This document shows, one piece after another, positions 61,509-64,000 of a stretch of 64,000 bases of DNA. Source of the DNA: GCA-2794515 sp034436155 (GTDB lineage Bacteria > Chloroflexota > Anaerolineae > Aggregatilineales > Phototrophicaceae). Positions within the stretch are counted from its first letter, which is position 1. Each line of letters starts with the position of its first letter. The notes beneath the pieces were generated by a model that searched no databases, was not told the DNA's origin, and was given only the letters and a program-made list of their open reading frames with translations. The position numbers were made by a program, and so were the translations under genes. The DNA is taken from assembly GCA_034436155.1 (NCBI GenBank), contig DAOTVP010000061.1:1-64000 (forward strand), in the 5' to 3' direction.

Positions 61509-63965
61509 GTGGGATTAGAGATTTTGACCCTTCAAAATGATTTCGATTTTTCACACATACCCAATGCTATCCCCGATAAAGATGGCATGATAGAACGCCC
61601 TGTTTTATTGGTCAAAGATCAAGTGGTCTTTCCGAAATTGATTATGCCGTTGATGTGCAAAGGAGAAACCACACTCAAAATTTGCCGTGAAGCTATCAAA
61701 AACAAACAAACCCTGATTGTCATGGCGCATGATGGATATTCAGACCCCGTTATCGCGTTTTCTGATGACAAAGCGTTCATTGGCACAGAAGTCGCGGCAA
61801 CGCAAATTGTCCAAATGTCACCCGATACATTCTCGGTTTTAGTCGAGGGCAGGCGACGAATTCGATTTCAGTATTTTACGAATAGCGAAGAGCATAAACT
61901 GACCGCCAAAGCTCAAATAGTACAAGAAACCATCAGCGAGAGCGACCGCGCAATCGCCTTAGAGGAAACGCTATTCACCCTATTTGAAAAAGTCACCAGC
62001 CAGATGGATACCCTGAGTGACGAGGTGCTGAATTACGCCAGCGAGATGAATGACCCCAGTTGGCTCGCCGATTTTGCGATTACCGTCATCAATAGCACCT
62101 ACGAAAATCGGCAACAGGCGCTCGAAATGACCAATCTCGAAGAGCGGATGCGTTTTGTCATCCAATTATTGACGCATGAACTCCGCATGTTGAATATCAA
62201 AGAGGAAATAGAGGGGCAAGTTCAACAAGAGATGTCGCGCACCCAGCGCGAAAATTATCTGCGCGAGCAAATGCGCGTGATACAAGGTGAATTGGGCGAA
62301 GAAGATTATTTTCAACAGGAATTTGAGGATTTACGCCGTCAAATTCTGGCGGCGCAATTGCCCACTTCTATTCACGAAAAAGCGATGAAAGAATTTGGGC
62401 GTTTACAGACCATTCCGCCGATGGCACCCGAAATCGGCATCATCCGCACCTATATCGAATGGTTGATAGAACTGCCGTGGCGCAAAACAACAACCGATAA
62501 TTTAGACATCAAACGCGCACACAGCATTCTCGAAGCTGAACATCACGGCTTGCCGAAGGTCAAAGACCGCATTTTGGAGCATATCGCCGTCCGTAAATTG
62601 GCGGCAGATAAAATGAAAACACCGATTTTATGCTTTGTCGGACCGCCCGGTGTGGGCAAAACATCACTCGGCAAAAGCATCGCCAACGCGCTCGGACGCG
62701 AATTTGTGCGCGTCAGTTTGGGCGGTGTGCATGACGAAGCCGAAATTCGCGGGCATCGGCGCACGTATATCGGCGCAATGCCTGGGCGCATCATCCAAAC
62801 TATGCGCCGTGCGGGGACGATTAACCCCGTTTTTATGTTGGATGAAATCGATAAAATCGGCGCAGATTATCGGGGAGACCCTAGCGCAGCATTGTTGGAG
62901 GTCTTAGACCCCGAACAAAATAAACAATTCAGCGATCATTATTTAGATGTGGATTACGACCTCTCACAGGTGTTTTTCATCACCACAGCCAACGATCTCG
63001 ACCCACTTGAGCCTGCGTTGCTCGACCGTTTAGAGATTGTCGAATTTCCGGGTTATACCGAAGAGGATAAATTGGCAATCGCCAAAAAATTTCTCATCCC
63101 CAAACAACTCGAAGCGCATGGACTGGCAGAAAATGGGCTGATTTTTCCTGTGCCGACCCTACAAGCCATCATCCGCGAATACACCTACGAGGCGGGTGTA
63201 CGCAACTTAAACCGCGAAATCGGCACGATTTGTCGCAAAACAGCACGCCTCATCGCCGAAGAACGCCCGTATCCACGCCGATTAACACATAAGCATGTGG
63301 CGGAATATTTGGGACCGCCCCACCATCTCGAAGCACGCGCCAATGATGTGGATGCGGTGGGCATTGTGACGGGATTGGCGTGGACACCCTATGGTGGGGA
63401 TGTCTTGACGCTCGAAGTCGCACTATTCCCTGGCAAAGGCAACCTGTTGATGACCGGGCAATTGGGCGATGTCATGCAAGAATCGGCACAGGCGGCGCTC
63501 AGTTATTTACGGGCAAATGCGCGTGAATGGGATATTCCTAGCGATGATTTTGAAAATTTCGATGTTCATCTACACATCCCTGAAGGCGCAACCCCAAAAG
63601 ACGGTCCATCGGCGGGTGTGAGCATCGCCACGGCGATTATATCGGCATTCACGGAATGTAAAGTACGGGCGAATTTCGCCATGACGGGCGAAATCACCCT
63701 ACGCGGGCGCGTTTTGCCTGTCGGTGGGATCAAAGAAAAATTACTGGCGGCGCATCGCTCACGGATTATGAATGTGATATTGCCCGAACAAAATCGCAAA
63801 GACCTCGCCGATATTTCAGATAAAGCCTTGCGCGAGATGAATATCTACTTTGTCAGCAACATCGCCCAAGTGTTAGAATTGGTTTTACTTCCGCCACCAT
63901 CTGATGGACGAGAACGGGACAAATATCGTGAAGAAAACACGGATGACAATGAGGAAAAAACATAA
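61509..63965 (+). CDS. lon: ATP-dependent Lon protease
   Basis: Full-length LonA-type protease of 818 residues. The N-terminal LON substrate domain covers about 20-225. The AAA domain has Walker A GPPGVGKTSLGKSIANALG, HRRTYIGAMPGRIIQTMRRA and Walker B VFMLDEIDKIGADYRGDPS. The protease domain holds the Ser in PKDGPSAGVSIATAI and the Lys in GGIKEKLLAAHRSRI. It removes damaged and regulatory proteins. The start is taken as GTG at 61509; the spacing from a ribosome-binding site is poor and a TTG five codons later is possible. The acidic C-terminal tail is short. Confidence 0.95.
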   Translation: MGLEILTLQNDFDFSHIPNAIPDKDGMIERPVLLVKDQVVFPKLIMPLMCKGETTLKICREAIKNKQTLIVMAHDGYSDPVIAFSDDKAFIGTEVAATQIVQMSPDTFSVLVEGRRRIRFQYFTNSEEHKLTAKAQIVQETISESDRAIALEETLFTLFEKVTSQMDTLSDEVLNYASEMNDPSWLADFAITVINSTYENRQQALEMTNLEERMRFVIQLLTHELRMLNIKEEIEGQVQQEMSRTQRENYLREQMRVIQGELGEEDYFQQEFEDLRRQILAAQLPTSIHEKAMKEFGRLQTIPPMAPEIGIIRTYIEWLIELPWRKTTTDNLDIKRAHSILEAEHHGLPKVKDRILEHIAVRKLAADKMKTPILCFVGPPGVGKTSLGKSIANALGREFVRVSLGGVHDEAEIRGHRRTYIGAMPGRIIQTMRRAGTINPVFMLDEIDKIGADYRGDPSAALLEVLDPEQNKQFSDHYLDVDYDLSQVFFITTANDLDPLEPALLDRLEIVEFPGYTEEDKLAIAKKFLIPKQLEAHGLAENGLIFPVPTLQAIIREYTYEAGVRNLNREIGTICRKTARLIAEERPYPRRLTHKHVAEYLGPPHHLEARANDVDAVGIVTGLAWTPYGGDVLTLEVALFPGKGNLLMTGQLGDVMQESAQAALSYLRANAREWDIPSDDFENFDVHLHIPEGATPKDGPSAGVSIATAIISAFTECKVRANFAMTGEITLRGRVLPVGGIKEKLLAAHRSRIMNVILPEQNRKDLADISDKALREMNIYFVSNIAQVLELVLLPPPSDGRERDKYREENTDDNEEKT

Positions 63966-63986
63966 CTAGGCATGTGGTGAAGATAC

Positions 63987-64000
63987 ATGGCAACCCTACC
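63987..64000 (+). CDS. Possible start of the next gene, truncated by the window
   Basis: ATG at 63987 follows GGTGAAG at a plausible ribosome-binding distance and begins MATLP before the window ends. Too short to identify. Confidence 0.3.

Overview
The window is a densely packed bacterial chromosome segment of moderate GC with no rRNA, tRNA or CRISPR array. I infer a Chloroflexota member, probably Anaerolineae-like. The grounds are a Tad-type pilus core with no outer-membrane secretin, many GT-C/GT87 membrane proteins, many secreted proteins and lipoproteins with Thr-Pro-Glu linkers, a long-form HPF, and YggU/YggT/YggS/YfiH in one block. This is gene-content reasoning, not phylogeny.

Layout. 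1-1200: the 3' part of an ISAs1-type insertion sequence, abutting and running into the 3' end of a cytosolic sensor kinase gene (1117-2841). 2873-3550: a PspA/IM30-like coiled-coil protein. 3611-11574: a leftward, tightly coupled run of five polytopic GT-C-type membrane proteins with an Mrr-type restriction endonuclease in the middle. 11726-13340: two secreted proteins built from one duplicated domain. 13337-19943: an envelope-polysaccharide block (O-antigen ligase/TPR protein, polyprenyl-phosphate sugar phosphotransferase, two membrane proteins). 20096-23529: a zinc-ribbon coiled-coil protein and a membrane-anchored NACHT-HEAT NTPase. 23697-26777: leftward yfiH-yggS-yggT-yggU-lipoprotein block. 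26906-28721: a DegU/DegS-like two-component pair, followed by the Tad motor and platform genes cpaB-cpaE-cpaF-tadB-tadC (28902-34983), then comF and hpf. 36401-40864: two GT2 glycosyltransferases, a lipoprotein and an Ig-like membrane-anchored protein. 40936-47692: aminotransferase, RNase HI, a DUF697-like membrane protein, a PGRP amidase, an Orn/Lys/Arg decarboxylase with a long structured leader, and a SET-domain protein. 47773-56740: a PH-domain protein, a VHL-beta/metallopeptidase fusion, a YifB/ComM ATPase, a thioesterase, an acyltransferase, a pseudouridine synthase, an aldehyde dehydrogenase and a processive-type GT2. 56873-63965: an OmpR-type regulator, a four-PPC-domain lipoprotein, D-Ala-D-Ala ligase and Lon.

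Together the genes mostly serve the cell envelope: glycan assembly, secreted scaffold proteins, pilus export and peptidoglycan handling, with a stress and regulatory layer (PspA, HPF, Lon, two-component systems). The most unusual items are the decarboxylase leader, which contains a possible H-type pseudoknot at 45370-45403, the VHL-beta/HEFAH fusion, the NACHT-HEAT protein with an Arg in its P-loop, the Mrr nuclease inside a glycosyltransferase operon, the kinase whose C-terminus is now written by an insertion sequence, and a scatter of intergenic hairpins that lack U-tracts and look like REP elements.
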